Of a stretch of DNA of 64,000 nt, positions 30,447 through 38,495 are shown piece after piece; the first letter of the stretch is position 1, and each line of letters begins with the position of its first letter. Location: assembly GCF_006715635.1 (NCBI RefSeq), contig NZ_VFNP01000002.1, positions 2,542,001 through 2,606,000 of the forward strand, in the 5' to 3' direction. Both the position numbers and the translations under genes were made by a program. The notes under the pieces are model-generated. The model had not been told where the DNA came from and made no database searches. It worked only from the letters and a program-made list of their open reading frames with translations. The stretch is from Streptomyces sp. SLBN-118. Its GTDB lineage: Bacteria > Actinomycetota > Actinomycetes > Streptomycetales > Streptomycetaceae.

Positions 30447-31148
30447 TCAGTTCGAGGTCTCCGGACGGGCTGTCTTCTGCCACGGGTAGGAGGGCTGCTG
30501 CCGGGGATCGGGCGCCGTGATCGCCTGCGGCGGCTCAGCCACGGTCTGTCCCGGCCCGGCCCCGGCCTCCGGCCACGAAGCCGCCGCAGCCTCCGGCCCC
30601 GCCGCCTCCGACCAGTGCCGCAGCGCTCCCGCCTCCACATCGATCTGTGTGCTCAGCGCGTCCAGATCGTCGTCGGCGAACTTCCGTGCCCGGTCCCGCG
30701 CCGCCCACCGCAGCGACTCGGCCGAGCGCGTGATCCGCTCCGTACGTTCGCGCAGCCCGGGCAGCAGCGACGCCACCGTCGCACGGTCCGGCTCTCGCTC
30801 CAGTCGCTTCAGCTCGTCGTCGAGCTCATGTCCGTGGGCACTCAGCCGCTGGAACAGGCTCATCGACTCGGACAGCGAGGCGTCCTCGGCCACCCCGGCG
30901 TGCAGCGCGTCCTGCGTCGCCCTCATCGACGTACGCAGTGAAAGCCGCAGCTGTGCCAGCTCGCCGACGACCCCGCCCTGGCCGTAGCTCTTCGCGCGCA
31001 GCGTCGTCTCCTCGACGGTGCGGCGCGCCTGCGTGACGGTGCGCTCCACGCCTCGCTTGGCCGCGCCGATGGCCTTCACGCTGACATACACCCCCAACGT
31101 CACCAAGGCGACGAAAAGCAGCGCCAATATCAGAATCGCGGCTTCCAT
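30447..31148 (-). CDS. Membrane-anchored protein of unknown function
   Basis: A 233-residue protein with one N-terminal transmembrane helix (ILILALLFVALVTLGVYV), followed by a basic patch and a long helical, partly coiled-coil cytoplasmic region (about 35-175), and a Pro/Ala-rich tail. It is conserved by position beside leuS in related genomes as far as I recall, but has no recognised domain. It follows leuS on the same strand after a 120-bp gap that contains no obvious terminator, so it may be expressed with it. Confidence 0.8.
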   Translation of the reverse strand: MEAAILILALLFVALVTLGVYVSVKAIGAAKRGVERTVTQARRTVEETTLRAKSYGQGGVVGELAQLRLSLRTSMRATQDALHAGVAEDASLSESMSLFQRLSAHGHELDDELKRLEREPDRATVASLLPGLRERTERITRSAESLRWAARDRARKFADDDLDALSTQIDVEAGALRHWSEAAGPEAAAASWPEAGAGPGQTVAEPPQAITAPDPRQQPSYPWQKTARPETSN

Positions 31149-31268
31149 GAGCGCCCCTCCGGCATCGGCTGTTGTCCCTCCACGGTAAACGGAACGGGCA
31201 GGCCGCGGGTTCCACCGGAACCCCCAACCTGCCCGTAGGGGAAACCCCTGCCGTAAACCGGCCCTGCG

Positions 31269-34124
31269 CTACGCGGGGACGATGTTGACCAGCTTCGGCG
31301 CCCGCACGATCACCTTGCGGATCTCCGCGCCGCCCAGCGCCGCGACGACCGCCGCATCACCCAGCGCCAGCGACTCCAGTTCCGCGTCCGAAACCGACGG
31401 GGAGACCTCCAGCCGCGCCCTGACCTTGCCCTTGATCTGCACCACGCAGGTCACGGACTCGTCCACGACATAGGCCGGGTCGGCGACCGGGAAGTCCTGG
31501 TGCACGACCGAGTCGCCGTGGCCCAGCCGGTGCCACAGCTCCTCGGCGATGTGCGGGGCCAGCGGAGCGATCAGCAGCACCAGCCGCTCCGCCACGCTGC
31601 GCGACAGCGGGCCGCCCACCTTGGTCAGGTGGTTGTTCAGCTCGGTGATCTTGGCGATGGCGGTGTTGAAGCGCAGCGCGGCCAGGTCCTGTCCGGCGCC
31701 GTCGATCGCCTTGTGGAGCGCGCGCAGGGTCGGCTCGTCGGCCTCGGTGTCGACGACCGTGATCTCACCGGTCGCCTCGTCGACGATGTTGCGCCACAGC
31801 CGCTGCAGCAGCCGGTACTGACCGACAACGGCCCGGGTGTCCCACGGCCGCGAGACATCCAGGGGACCCATCGCCATCTCGTACAGACGCAGCGTGTCCG
31901 CGCCGTACTCGGCGCAGATCTCGTCCGGAGTGACTGCGTTCTTCAGGGACTTGCCCATCTTGCCCAGCTCGCGCTTGACGGGCTCGCCATGGAAGAAGAA
32001 CTGCCCGTCCCGCTCCTCGACCTCGGCAGCCGTCACCGGGAAGCCGCGGCTGTCCCGGAAGACGTACGCCTGGATCATGCCCTGGTTGTACAGCTTGTGG
32101 AACGGCTCGACCGAGGAGACGTGCCCCAGGTCGAACAGCACCTTCGACCAGAACCGGGCGTACAGCAGGTGCAGTACGGCGTGCTCGGCGCCGCCCACGT
32201 ACAGGTCGACGCCGCCGTGCGGCAGGCCCTCGCGCGGCCCCATCCAGTACTGCTCGATCTCGGGGTCGACCGGCTTGTGGCTGTTGTGCGGGTCCAGGTA
32301 GCGCAGCTCGTACCAGCAGGAACCGGCCCAGTTGGGCATGGTGTTGGTCTCGCGGCGGTAGCGCCTGACGCCGTCGCCCAGGTCCAGCTCGACGTCGACC
32401 CAGTCCTCGTTGCGCGACAGGGGAGTCTCGGGCTGGGTGTCGGCGTCGTCCGGGTCGAACGTACGAGGCGAGTAGTCGTCGACCTCGGGCAGTTCCAGCG
32501 GCAGCATCGATTCGGGCAGAGCGTGCGCGACGCCGTCCTCGTCGTACACGATCGGGAAGGGCTCGCCCCAGTACCGCTGCCGGCTGAACAGCCAGTCGCG
32601 CAGCCGGAAGTTGACGGTCCCCTCGCCGATGCCACGACCGGTCAGCCACTCGGTGATCTTCGCCTTGGCCTCGGCGACCGCCAGGCCGTCCAGCGAGATC
32701 TCGTCGTTGGAGGAGTTGATCGCGGGGCCCTGGCCGGTGAAGGCCTCGCCCTCCCAGCCCTCGGGGGGCTGGACGGTACGGATGATGGGCAGATCGAAGG
32801 CCTCGGCGAACTCCCAGTCGCGCTCGTCCTGACCGGGGACGGCCATGATCGCGCCCGTGCCGTAGCCCATCAGCACATAGTCGGCGACGAAGACCGGGAT
32901 CTTCTCGCCGGTGACCGGGTTCAGGGCATGGGCTCCGGTGAAGACACCGGTCTTGTCCTTGTGCTCGGTCTGCCGCTCGACATCACTCTTCGTCTGGGCC
33001 TGCTTGCGGTAGGCGGCGACCGCCTCCGCGGGAGTGGCCGCGCCGCCCGTCCACTGCTTCTTGACGCCCTCGGGCCACTCGGCCGGAATGATGGAGTCGA
33101 TCAGGCCGTGCTCGGGCGCCAGCACCATGTAGGTGGCGCCGAACAGCGTGTCGGGCCGGGTGGTGAAGACGGTGATCGGCGCGTCGTCGTGGCCGTCGAC
33201 GGAGAAGTGGACGCGTGCGCCCTCGCTGCGGCCGATCCAGTTGCGCTGCTGCAGCTTGATCGCCTCGGGCCAGTCCAGGCCGTCCAGATCGTCCAGCAGC
33301 CGGTCGGCGTAGGCGGTGATGCGCATGTTCCACTGGCGCAGCTTCGCCTTGAAGACGGGGAAGTTGCCGCGCTCGGAACGTCCGTCGGCGGTGACTTCCT
33401 CGTTCGCCAGTACTGTGCCCAGGCCCGGGCACCAGTTGACGGGCGCGTCGGAGGCATACGCCAGCCGGTAGCCGCTCAGTACGTCGGCGCGCTCGACGGC
33501 GCTCAGTTCGCTCCACGCGCGCGTGGAGCCCGGCACGGCACGCTCACCGCTGTCGAACTGCGCGACCAGTTCGTCGATCGGACGGGCCTTCTGCGCGTCC
33601 TCGTCGTACCAGGAGTTGAAGATCTGCAAGAAGATCCACTGGGTCCACTTGTAGTACTCGGGGTCGATCGTCGCGATCGACCGGCGCTGGTCGTGGCCCA
33701 GGCCCAGCCGGCGCAGCTGCCGCTTCATGTTCTCCATGGCGGCCTCGGTGGAGACCCGCGGGTGCGTGCCGGTGGCGACCGCGTGCTGCTCGGCGGGCAG
33801 GCCGAAGGCATCGAAGCCCAGCGTGTGCAGGACGTTGTGCCCGGTCATGCGCTGGTGGCGGGCGAACACGTCGGTGGCGATGTAGCCCAGGGGGTGTCCG
33901 ACGTGCAGACCGGCGCCCGAGGGGTACGGGAACATGTCCATGACGAACTTCTTGGGCCTTGCCGCCAGAACCGGGTCACCGGCCAGGTCACCGCTCGGGT
34001 TCGGCGCTTCGTACGTGCCCTCGGCTTCCCAGAAGTCCTGCCAGCGTGCCTCGATGTCGGCCGCCATGGCAGCCGTATAGCGGTGCGCTGCGGCCACCTC
34101 TGCAGCTGAATTCATCTCGCTCAT
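31269..34124 (-). CDS. leuS: Leucyl-tRNA synthetase
   Basis: Class I aminoacyl-tRNA synthetase charging tRNA-Leu; 951 residues, a normal actinobacterial length. The HIGH-type motif is [18 protein letters not shown] and the KMSKS loop is KMGKSLKN. The editing (CP1) domain between them includes [21 protein letters not shown] residues ([10 protein letters not shown] is visible). The C-terminal anticodon-binding domain and the final [19 protein letters not shown] domain complete it. Starts MSEMNS at the first ATG. Its leader carries a leucine-rich peptide and a terminator (34179-34279), so expression is expected to rise when Leu-tRNA runs short. Confidence 0.98.
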   Translation of the reverse strand: MSEMNSAAEVAAAHRYTAAMAADIEARWQDFWEAEGTYEAPNPSGDLAGDPVLAARPKKFVMDMFPYPSGAGLHVGHPLGYIATDVFARHQRMTGHNVLHTLGFDAFGLPAEQHAVATGTHPRVSTEAAMENMKRQLRRLGLGHDQRRSIATIDPEYYKWTQWIFLQIFNSWYDEDAQKARPIDELVAQFDSGERAVPGSTRAWSELSAVERADVLSGYRLAYASDAPVNWCPGLGTVLANEEVTADGRSERGNFPVFKAKLRQWNMRITAYADRLLDDLDGLDWPEAIKLQQRNWIGRSEGARVHFSVDGHDDAPITVFTTRPDTLFGATYMVLAPEHGLIDSIIPAEWPEGVKKQWTGGAATPAEAVAAYRKQAQTKSDVERQTEHKDKTGVFTGAHALNPVTGEKIPVFVADYVLMGYGTGAIMAVPGQDERDWEFAEAFDLPIIRTVQPPEGWEGEAFTGQGPAINSSNDEISLDGLAVAEAKAKITEWLTGRGIGEGTVNFRLRDWLFSRQRYWGEPFPIVYDEDGVAHALPESMLPLELPEVDDYSPRTFDPDDADTQPETPLSRNEDWVDVELDLGDGVRRYRRETNTMPNWAGSCWYELRYLDPHNSHKPVDPEIEQYWMGPREGLPHGGVDLYVGGAEHAVLHLLYARFWSKVLFDLGHVSSVEPFHKLYNQGMIQAYVFRDSRGFPVTAAEVEERDGQFFFHGEPVKRELGKMGKSLKNAVTPDEICAEYGADTLRLYEMAMGPLDVSRPWDTRAVVGQYRLLQRLWRNIVDEATGEITVVDTEADEPTLRALHKAIDGAGQDLAALRFNTAIAKITELNNHLTKVGGPLSRSVAERLVLLIAPLAPHIAEELWHRLGHGDSVVHQDFPVADPAYVVDESVTCVVQIKGKVRARLEVSPSVSDAELESLALGDAAVVAALGGAEIRKVIVRAPKLVNIVPA

Positions 34125-34172
34125 GATCCTTGAAGCTCCATCGATTCGTCTCTGCCAGCGGAATCCAAAACG

Positions 34173-34196
34173 AAAAAGCCCCTCGCACAGGAGGGG
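34173..34196 (-). terminator. Attenuator terminator in the leuS leader
   Basis: On the minus strand CCCCTC-CTGTGC-GAGGGG (34179-34196) is followed directly by CTTTTT (34173-34178) and then CGTTTT. A U-tailed intrinsic terminator is rare in this genome type, and it lies between the leader peptide and leuS. Confidence 0.85.
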
Positions 34197-34210
34197 ACGC
34201 CGCGCCGATT

Positions 34211-34234
34211 CCGACCGGATCTTTCATCCGTCGG
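34211..34234 (-). promoter_or_regulatory. Pause or anti-terminator hairpin of the leuS leader
   Basis: CGGAT (34216-34220) pairs with ATCCG (34226-34230), extended by CCGA (34211-34214) with TCGG (34231-34234) and one bulge. It stands directly after the leader-peptide stop and just before the terminator, where a ribosome's position would decide folding. Confidence 0.6.
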
Positions 34235-34240
34235 GACTGA

Positions 34241-34279
34241 TCAGCGCGGCTCGCTAAGCAGAAGGCGTACGGCACGCAT
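34241..34279 (-). CDS. leuS leader peptide
   Basis: Twelve residues, MRAVRLLLSEPR, with three consecutive Leu codons (CTT CTG CTT), two of them the CTT codon that is rare at this GC content. A ribosome stalled there for want of charged tRNA-Leu would prevent formation of the downstream terminator. This is the classic arrangement of ribosome-mediated attenuation. Only six bases separate its ATG from a -10-like TACCCT, so its mRNA may be leaderless. Confidence 0.85.
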   Translation of the reverse strand: MRAVRLLLSEPR

Positions 34280-34285
34280 GGCGTC

Positions 34286-34291
34286 AGGGTA
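34286..34291 (-). promoter_or_regulatory. Candidate -10 element for the leuS leader transcript
   Basis: TACCCT on the minus strand ends six bases before the leader ATG, which would make the first transcribed base the A of ATG. No strong -35 is visible at the right distance. Confidence 0.4.
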
Positions 34292-34711
34292 CCGCAGCGA
34301 GCGAACCGGTCGCATGGCGCCGGTCGCGAGGGGTGACCGGACGACTCCGATACCCGACCCGGGAGATCCGGGCGGCACGAACAGCGCGTCTGCACACTTC
34401 CCCCACCGAACCCACGCGCACACCCCGCACATGACACCCACTGTTTCCCCGCCGAACCCCGGAATGATCTCGTCCGCGCTCGCGCGCCCCCGGCGCACCC
34501 CGGCCTCGAGCCCGCGCGCACATCCGATTGGCATAGGCCAATGCCAGCAATCCGCTCAAGTTACTCCGCGTATCGGGCCTATCCGGGGCAACCCCAGAGT
34601 CAGTTGACTGTGGTTCCGCTCTCTAAACGCGCAAACCTCAGACCACTTGGTATGGGTCGACCTAGCATGCGTGAACGGGACCGCATTTCCCGCACCATTC
34701 GGAGTCGCCCC
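34292..34711. other. Divergent intergenic region between leuS and the membrane redox genes
   Basis: About 420 bp. It must hold the promoters of both directions. The part at 34541-34640 is richer in A and T than its surroundings and includes TTGACT (34604-34609), but no -10 at normal spacing is evident. No gene is supported here. Confidence 0.5.
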
Positions 34712-36127
34712 ATGAACCCTCATCGCAAAAGCCGTTCGTCGCCAGCGCCGGGCCCCGGGCTCAGTCGCCAGGTCCAAGGCGGCCTGACCGCTGCGGCGTT
34801 GGTACTCATACCCCTGCTCGCCGTTGGAGGGAGCGACGACTTTCGCGCCGCGCTCGACTTCACGACCGGGGTCCTGTCCCTGGTGTCCCTGACCGCCTCC
34901 GTGGCGTGGGGCCTGATCGCCACCGACCGGCTGCTGCTCTCCACGCGCCACCGCCTCCTCGCGCAGGGCATCCACCGCGGCACCGCGGTGGCCTCACTCG
35001 GCTTCCTGTTGCTGCACGCGACCGTGAAGGTGTCGCTGGGGCATGTCGAACTCATCGGCGCCCTGGTCCCGTTCGGACTCGGCGTCACCGGGACGTCCAG
35101 CCTGATCGGCTTCGGCTCGCTGGCCGGATTCCTGATGGTGATCGCCGCCACGACCGGCGCGCTGCGCAGCGCCCTCGCGGCCAACGTCAAGGTGGCGGGC
35201 CGCTGGCGGCCACTCCACATGCTGGCCTACCCGGCCTGGTGCTTCGCCCTTGTGCACGGGCTGTACACCGGCCGGCCGGCCGCGACGTGGGTGGTCACCA
35301 TGTACTGCCTGACGCTCACCGCCGTCGCCGCGGCCGTCGCCGTACGGATGCTTCCGCGACCGACGAAACGGCGTCTCGCCGCCAAGATCCTTTCGATAGT
35401 CGGCTCTGCCGACGACAGGCAGGGCGCAGAGGAGAGGGCACTGCGCGATCTGAACGCCTCTCCGCTCCCCGGCGCGAGCGGAGTGACCGCACCGGCCGGA
35501 CTCAACGGCATGAACGGCATTCCCTCACAGCGCCCGTACGAGGCAGAGTTCCAGCGCGAGGTCCCGCTCGACCCCTTCGGCTCACGAGCGCAGCCCCGGC
35601 GGCTCGCCGCCCCCTCGCCCCAGCTCTACGAAGCGCCTCCGCCCCCGATCGCGGAAGCGCCCGCCGAGAGGACCGCAGGTGGCGGCATGGGCCCCGGTAC
35701 GGGGATCTCCGCCGCGTACCGCGCGGTGTCCCTCGCAGCCGACCAGGCGGCCCCTCTGGCCGAGCGCATCCCGATGACCGAGGAGATCCCCGTCATCACG
35801 GAGTCGGGCCCCAGGCCGGGCATGTGGCCGGCCCCCTCGCCGCCGCCTCCCGCGCAGGCCTTCGCCGAGCCGTCCGAGCCCCCCGCTCCTTCGGCTTACG
35901 AGCCCCCTCCCGTGTACGAAGCACCTACCTCCCCCTCGTACGGCACAGCCCCGTACGACACAGCCTTGTACGACACACCGTCCCCTTACGAACCCTCCGC
36001 GTACCAAGAACCCCCCTCCCCGTACCAATCCGGCACTGCCGGTGGCTACGAAGACACAGCGCCAATGCCCGGACCCCTCTTTCCGCCTCCGGCGGGAGAG
36101 CCCTGGAACGCGCCCGCAGGAGACTGA
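34712..36127 (+). CDS. Ferric-reductase-like transmembrane cytochrome b family protein
   Basis: A 471-residue membrane protein. After about 25 basic residues come roughly six transmembrane helices (ALVLIPLLAVGG, GVLSLVSLTASVAWGLIA, GFLMVIAATTGALRSALA, TMYCLTLTAVAAAVAVRML among them). Histidines in LLLSTRHRLLAQGIHRG, LLLHATVKVSLGHVE, RPLHMLAYP and FALVHGLYTG are placed like the paired heme ligands of ferric-reductase-like b-type cytochromes. The last 230 residues are a Pro/Tyr/Ala-rich disordered tail. The chosen ATG has GGAG eight bases upstream. The next gene, a NuoF-like flavoprotein, starts 2 bp after its stop, so the two form one functional unit, likely an electron path through the membrane. 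Confidence 0.82.
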   Translation: MNPHRKSRSSPAPGPGLSRQVQGGLTAAALVLIPLLAVGGSDDFRAALDFTTGVLSLVSLTASVAWGLIATDRLLLSTRHRLLAQGIHRGTAVASLGFLLLHATVKVSLGHVELIGALVPFGLGVTGTSSLIGFGSLAGFLMVIAATTGALRSALAANVKVAGRWRPLHMLAYPAWCFALVHGLYTGRPAATWVVTMYCLTLTAVAAAVAVRMLPRPTKRRLAAKILSIVGSADDRQGAEERALRDLNASPLPGASGVTAPAGLNGMNGIPSQRPYEAEFQREVPLDPFGSRAQPRRLAAPSPQLYEAPPPPIAEAPAERTAGGGMGPGTGISAAYRAVSLAADQAAPLAERIPMTEEIPVITESGPRPGMWPAPSPPPPAQAFAEPSEPPAPSAYEPPPVYEAPTSPSYGTAPYDTALYDTPSPYEPSAYQEPPSPYQSGTAGGYEDTAPMPGPLFPPPAGEPWNAPAGD

Positions 36128-36129
36128 CC

Positions 36130-37725
36130 GTGAACACCCCCCTCCCCGATGTCCCCGAGGTCCGAGTCGTCGGCCTTCCCCAGCTGACGCAGGGGTTCGA
36201 CCTCGTCGAACGACTCGACCTCCCCATGCATCTCAAGGTGCACGGCCCTCTTGAACCGATGACCGGCGAGCGGCTCGCGCAGCTCGCCGAGGAGATATCC
36301 CTGCGTGGCCGCGGCGGCGCGGGCTTCCCTTTCGGGCAGAAACTCAGAGCTGTCGCGAAGTCCGCCATCCGGCGTGGGGTTCGGCCCGTGGTCGTGATCA
36401 ACGGCAGTGAGGGCGAGCCCGCCTGCCGCAAGGACACGGTGCTGCTCAACCGCGCCCCCCATCTGATCCTCGACGGCGCCCTGCTGGCCGCCGAGGCGCT
36501 CGGTGCGCGCACTCTGGTCGTCGCGGTCACCCGCAACTCCACGGAGATCTCCATGCGCGCCGCGCTCGCGGAGCGCGGCCTGTCCGACCGGCGCGGACAG
36601 CAGCTGCGAGCGCGGGTGGTGCGTACCCCGGAGCGCATGGTCTCCGGCGAGGCCTCCTCCGTGATCCGTGCCGTCAACGGCGGCCCCGCGCTGCCACCGG
36701 GCCGCCGTGAGCGCGCCTCCGACACGGGCGTCGGCGGCGCGCCGACCCTGCTGTCCAACGCGGAGACGTTCGCCCAGCTCGCCATCGGCGCCCGCATCGG
36801 CTCACGCCGCTACAGCCACACCGGCCTGGACACCGAGCCGGGCACGGTCATGCTGACGATCTCCGGGGCGGTCGCACGTCCGATGGTCGTCGAGGTCCCC
36901 ACGGGTGTGCCGCTGCGCTACGTGCTGCAGCTGGCGGGCGCCCCGCCGCTCCCCCAGGGCGTGCTGACGGGCGGCTACCACGGCAACTGGATCGACTCGG
37001 TCGCCGTCCATGAGTCGCTCGTCTCGAGAGAGTCCCTGGCCTCCGTGGGCGGCTCGCTGGGCGCGGGAGCGATCCTCCCGATCGGCCCCGAGACCTGCCC
37101 GCTGGGTGAGGCCCTGAGAGTGGCCAATTGGCTCGCCGCCGAGACGGCCGGCCAGTGCGGCCCCTGCAAGCTGGGCCTTCCCGCCGCGGCCGGCGGCCTG
37201 TCCGACGTCATCAACGGCGGCGGGCCGGCCGCCCTGGAGGCGCTGCGCGAGGTGACCCAGGCCGTGAAGGGCCGGGGCGCGTGCAAGCACCCCGACGGCT
37301 CGGCACGCTTCTTCGCCTCGACCCTGTCCGCCTTCACCGACGATCTCGCCGCGCATGTCCTCCACGGCGGCTGCGGACGCGAGACGACCGGCGTTCTGCC
37401 GCTCCCGCTGCCCGGCTACGAGGAGGCGGAAGAGTCGATTCCGAGCAGCGAGAAGGTCTTCATCGACTGGACGCTCTGCCAGGGCCACGGGCTGTGCGCG
37501 GACATCATTCCGGAACTGATCCGGCTGAACCCCGACGGCTACCCCTCGGTGGCCGACGCGGTCGTTCCCGTACACCTCCAGGGGCGCGCCCAGCGGGCTG
37601 TACGCCGGTGTCCCGCACTGGCGATGCGTATCGAGCAGATGCCCGCCGAGCGGGCCGCCGCGCCCTCCGGCCCGCGGGAACTGCCCGGCGGCAACCGTAA
37701 GGCCCTTGGCAGCGGCCGCGGTTGA
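36130..37725 (+). CDS. NuoF-like NADH dehydrogenase flavoprotein fused to a 3Fe-4S-type ferredoxin
   Basis: A 531-residue soluble electron-transfer protein. Residues 1-430 match the complex I 51-kDa (NuoF) family: RGRGGAGFPFGQK (FMN/NADH site), INGSEGEPACRKDT, a SLBB segment (ISGAVARPMVVEVPTGVPL) and the iron-sulfur domain with Cys343, Cys346 and Cys385. The first cluster Cys of NuoF (ESCGxC) is replaced by Ala340 (ETAGQC). Residues about 440-505 are a ferredoxin with Cys450-x5-Cys456 and Cys494-Pro, the 3Fe-4S pattern of actinobacterial P450-type ferredoxins. The start is GTG, 2 bp after the membrane gene. No NuoE or other complex I gene is nearby. It may feed NAD(P)H electrons to the membrane heme protein; partner and acceptor are inferred. 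Confidence 0.85.
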   Translation: MNTPLPDVPEVRVVGLPQLTQGFDLVERLDLPMHLKVHGPLEPMTGERLAQLAEEISLRGRGGAGFPFGQKLRAVAKSAIRRGVRPVVVINGSEGEPACRKDTVLLNRAPHLILDGALLAAEALGARTLVVAVTRNSTEISMRAALAERGLSDRRGQQLRARVVRTPERMVSGEASSVIRAVNGGPALPPGRRERASDTGVGGAPTLLSNAETFAQLAIGARIGSRRYSHTGLDTEPGTVMLTISGAVARPMVVEVPTGVPLRYVLQLAGAPPLPQGVLTGGYHGNWIDSVAVHESLVSRESLASVGGSLGAGAILPIGPETCPLGEALRVANWLAAETAGQCGPCKLGLPAAAGGLSDVINGGGPAALEALREVTQAVKGRGACKHPDGSARFFASTLSAFTDDLAAHVLHGGCGRETTGVLPLPLPGYEEAEESIPSSEKVFIDWTLCQGHGLCADIIPELIRLNPDGYPSVADAVVPVHLQGRAQRAVRRCPALAMRIEQMPAERAAAPSGPRELPGGNRKALGSGRG

Positions 37726-37740
37726 CGGACAGGGGACATG

Positions 37741-37777
37741 AGGAAGCGGGCCACCCGATCCGGGTGGCCCGCTTCCT
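37741..37777. terminator. Bidirectional terminator
   Basis: A perfect 17-bp inverted repeat (37741-37757 with 37761-37777) with a 3-nt loop, lying between the NuoF-like gene and the tRNA-Ala gene, which converge. Confidence 0.9.
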
Positions 37778-37808
37778 TGTGTGAACTGTGTGATCTGTAC
37801 TGCTTCTG

Positions 37809-37881
37809 TGGAGCTAAGGAGAATTGAACTCCTGACCTCCTGCATGCCATGCAGGCGCTCTACCAACTGAGCTATAGCCCC
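37809..37881 (-). tRNA. tRNA-Ala(GGC), copy 1
   Basis: On the minus strand the 73-nt sequence folds as a tRNA: acceptor GGGGCTA with TAGCTCC and discriminator A, D-arm GCTCAGTTGGTAGAGC, anticodon stem CCTGC/GCAGG with loop ATGGCAT (anticodon GGC, Ala) and T-arm with GTTCAAT. CCA is not encoded. An identical copy lies at 40989-41061. Confidence 0.97.
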
Positions 37882-38020
37882 TTGAGGATGTCGCCCTGCA
37901 GGAGGGCTTCCCCCGCGGCGACGTCGACAACATTACACGGTCCCCCCGGTGCTTCACCAAATCGTTTCCGGGCCTCACGGGCACTCCGAGGGGACACCGC
38001 CGACGGCGCGAGCCGTCCTG

Positions 38021-38257
38021 TCACGCCGTGGCGAAGGAGTAGAACCGTTTCAGAGTGCAGTGCTCGTCGAGCAGTCGCCCGTAGATCGGCTCCCCTTCGA
38101 GTTCTCTGTACGTCTCGATGGGGTCGCCTTTTATGATCAGCGCCCGTGCACACTCCTCGCACCAGTACTGGAACTCGGGATTGATCGGGTCCATGTCCCG
38201 GACGATGGGCGTACCACTGCCGCACCAGTCGCATTTACGCCTGTGTGCACCCATCAT
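38021..38257 (-). CDS. Small zinc-finger-like protein
   Basis: A 78-residue protein with two CxxC pairs, RKCDWCGSG near the N-terminus and YWCEECARA at about 32-40, which could bind one zinc. The rest (ETYRELEGEPIYGRLLDEH) is charged. Its ATG ATG start follows the stop of the gene upstream with no gap (TGA then ATG), so the two are coupled. No function is known to me; the zinc-ribbon could bind nucleic acid or a protein partner. Confidence 0.78.
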   Translation of the reverse strand: MMGAHRRKCDWCGSGTPIVRDMDPINPEFQYWCEECARALIIKGDPIETYRELEGEPIYGRLLDEHCTLKRFYSFATA

Positions 38258-38425
38258 TCAGCTCCAGCTGTGGCCGCAGGCCGTGCACACGTAGGACACT
38301 CCGCCATTGTCGCCGAGGACTTGGGCGACATGCGTCGATCCGCAGGACGGGCAGCTGAGACGAGCTCGTACTTCCGCCCCGGCAAGCAGGTCATCCTCGG
38401 CCTCCTCGCTCCCGCTGGCGGACAT
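38258..38425 (-). CDS. Zinc-ribbon microprotein
   Basis: A 55-residue protein, with start MSASGSEEAE behind GGGAGAG. An acidic N-terminus precedes a zinc ribbon with CPSCGSTHV and VCTACGHSW, the two knuckles of a four-cysteine site, as in transcription-factor and ribosomal zinc ribbons. It is directly joined to the next small gene (TGA-ATG). Longer in-frame starts up to 38563 lie over the end of the MFS gene and are not supported. Confidence 0.78.
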   Translation of the reverse strand: MSASGSEEAEDDLLAGAEVRARLSCPSCGSTHVAQVLGDNGGVSYVCTACGHSWS

Positions 38426-38495
38426 CGTGCTCTCCCTCCCGTTCTGGCCGGTGTCCCCTCCGGCCGTCCGATTCTGCCATGGCCACGCAAGAGGG

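Noticed and set aside
34211..34279. T-box riboswitch upstream of leuS
   Set aside because: No T-box sequence (TGGNACCGCG) or specifier stem is visible; the peptide-attenuator model explains the region.
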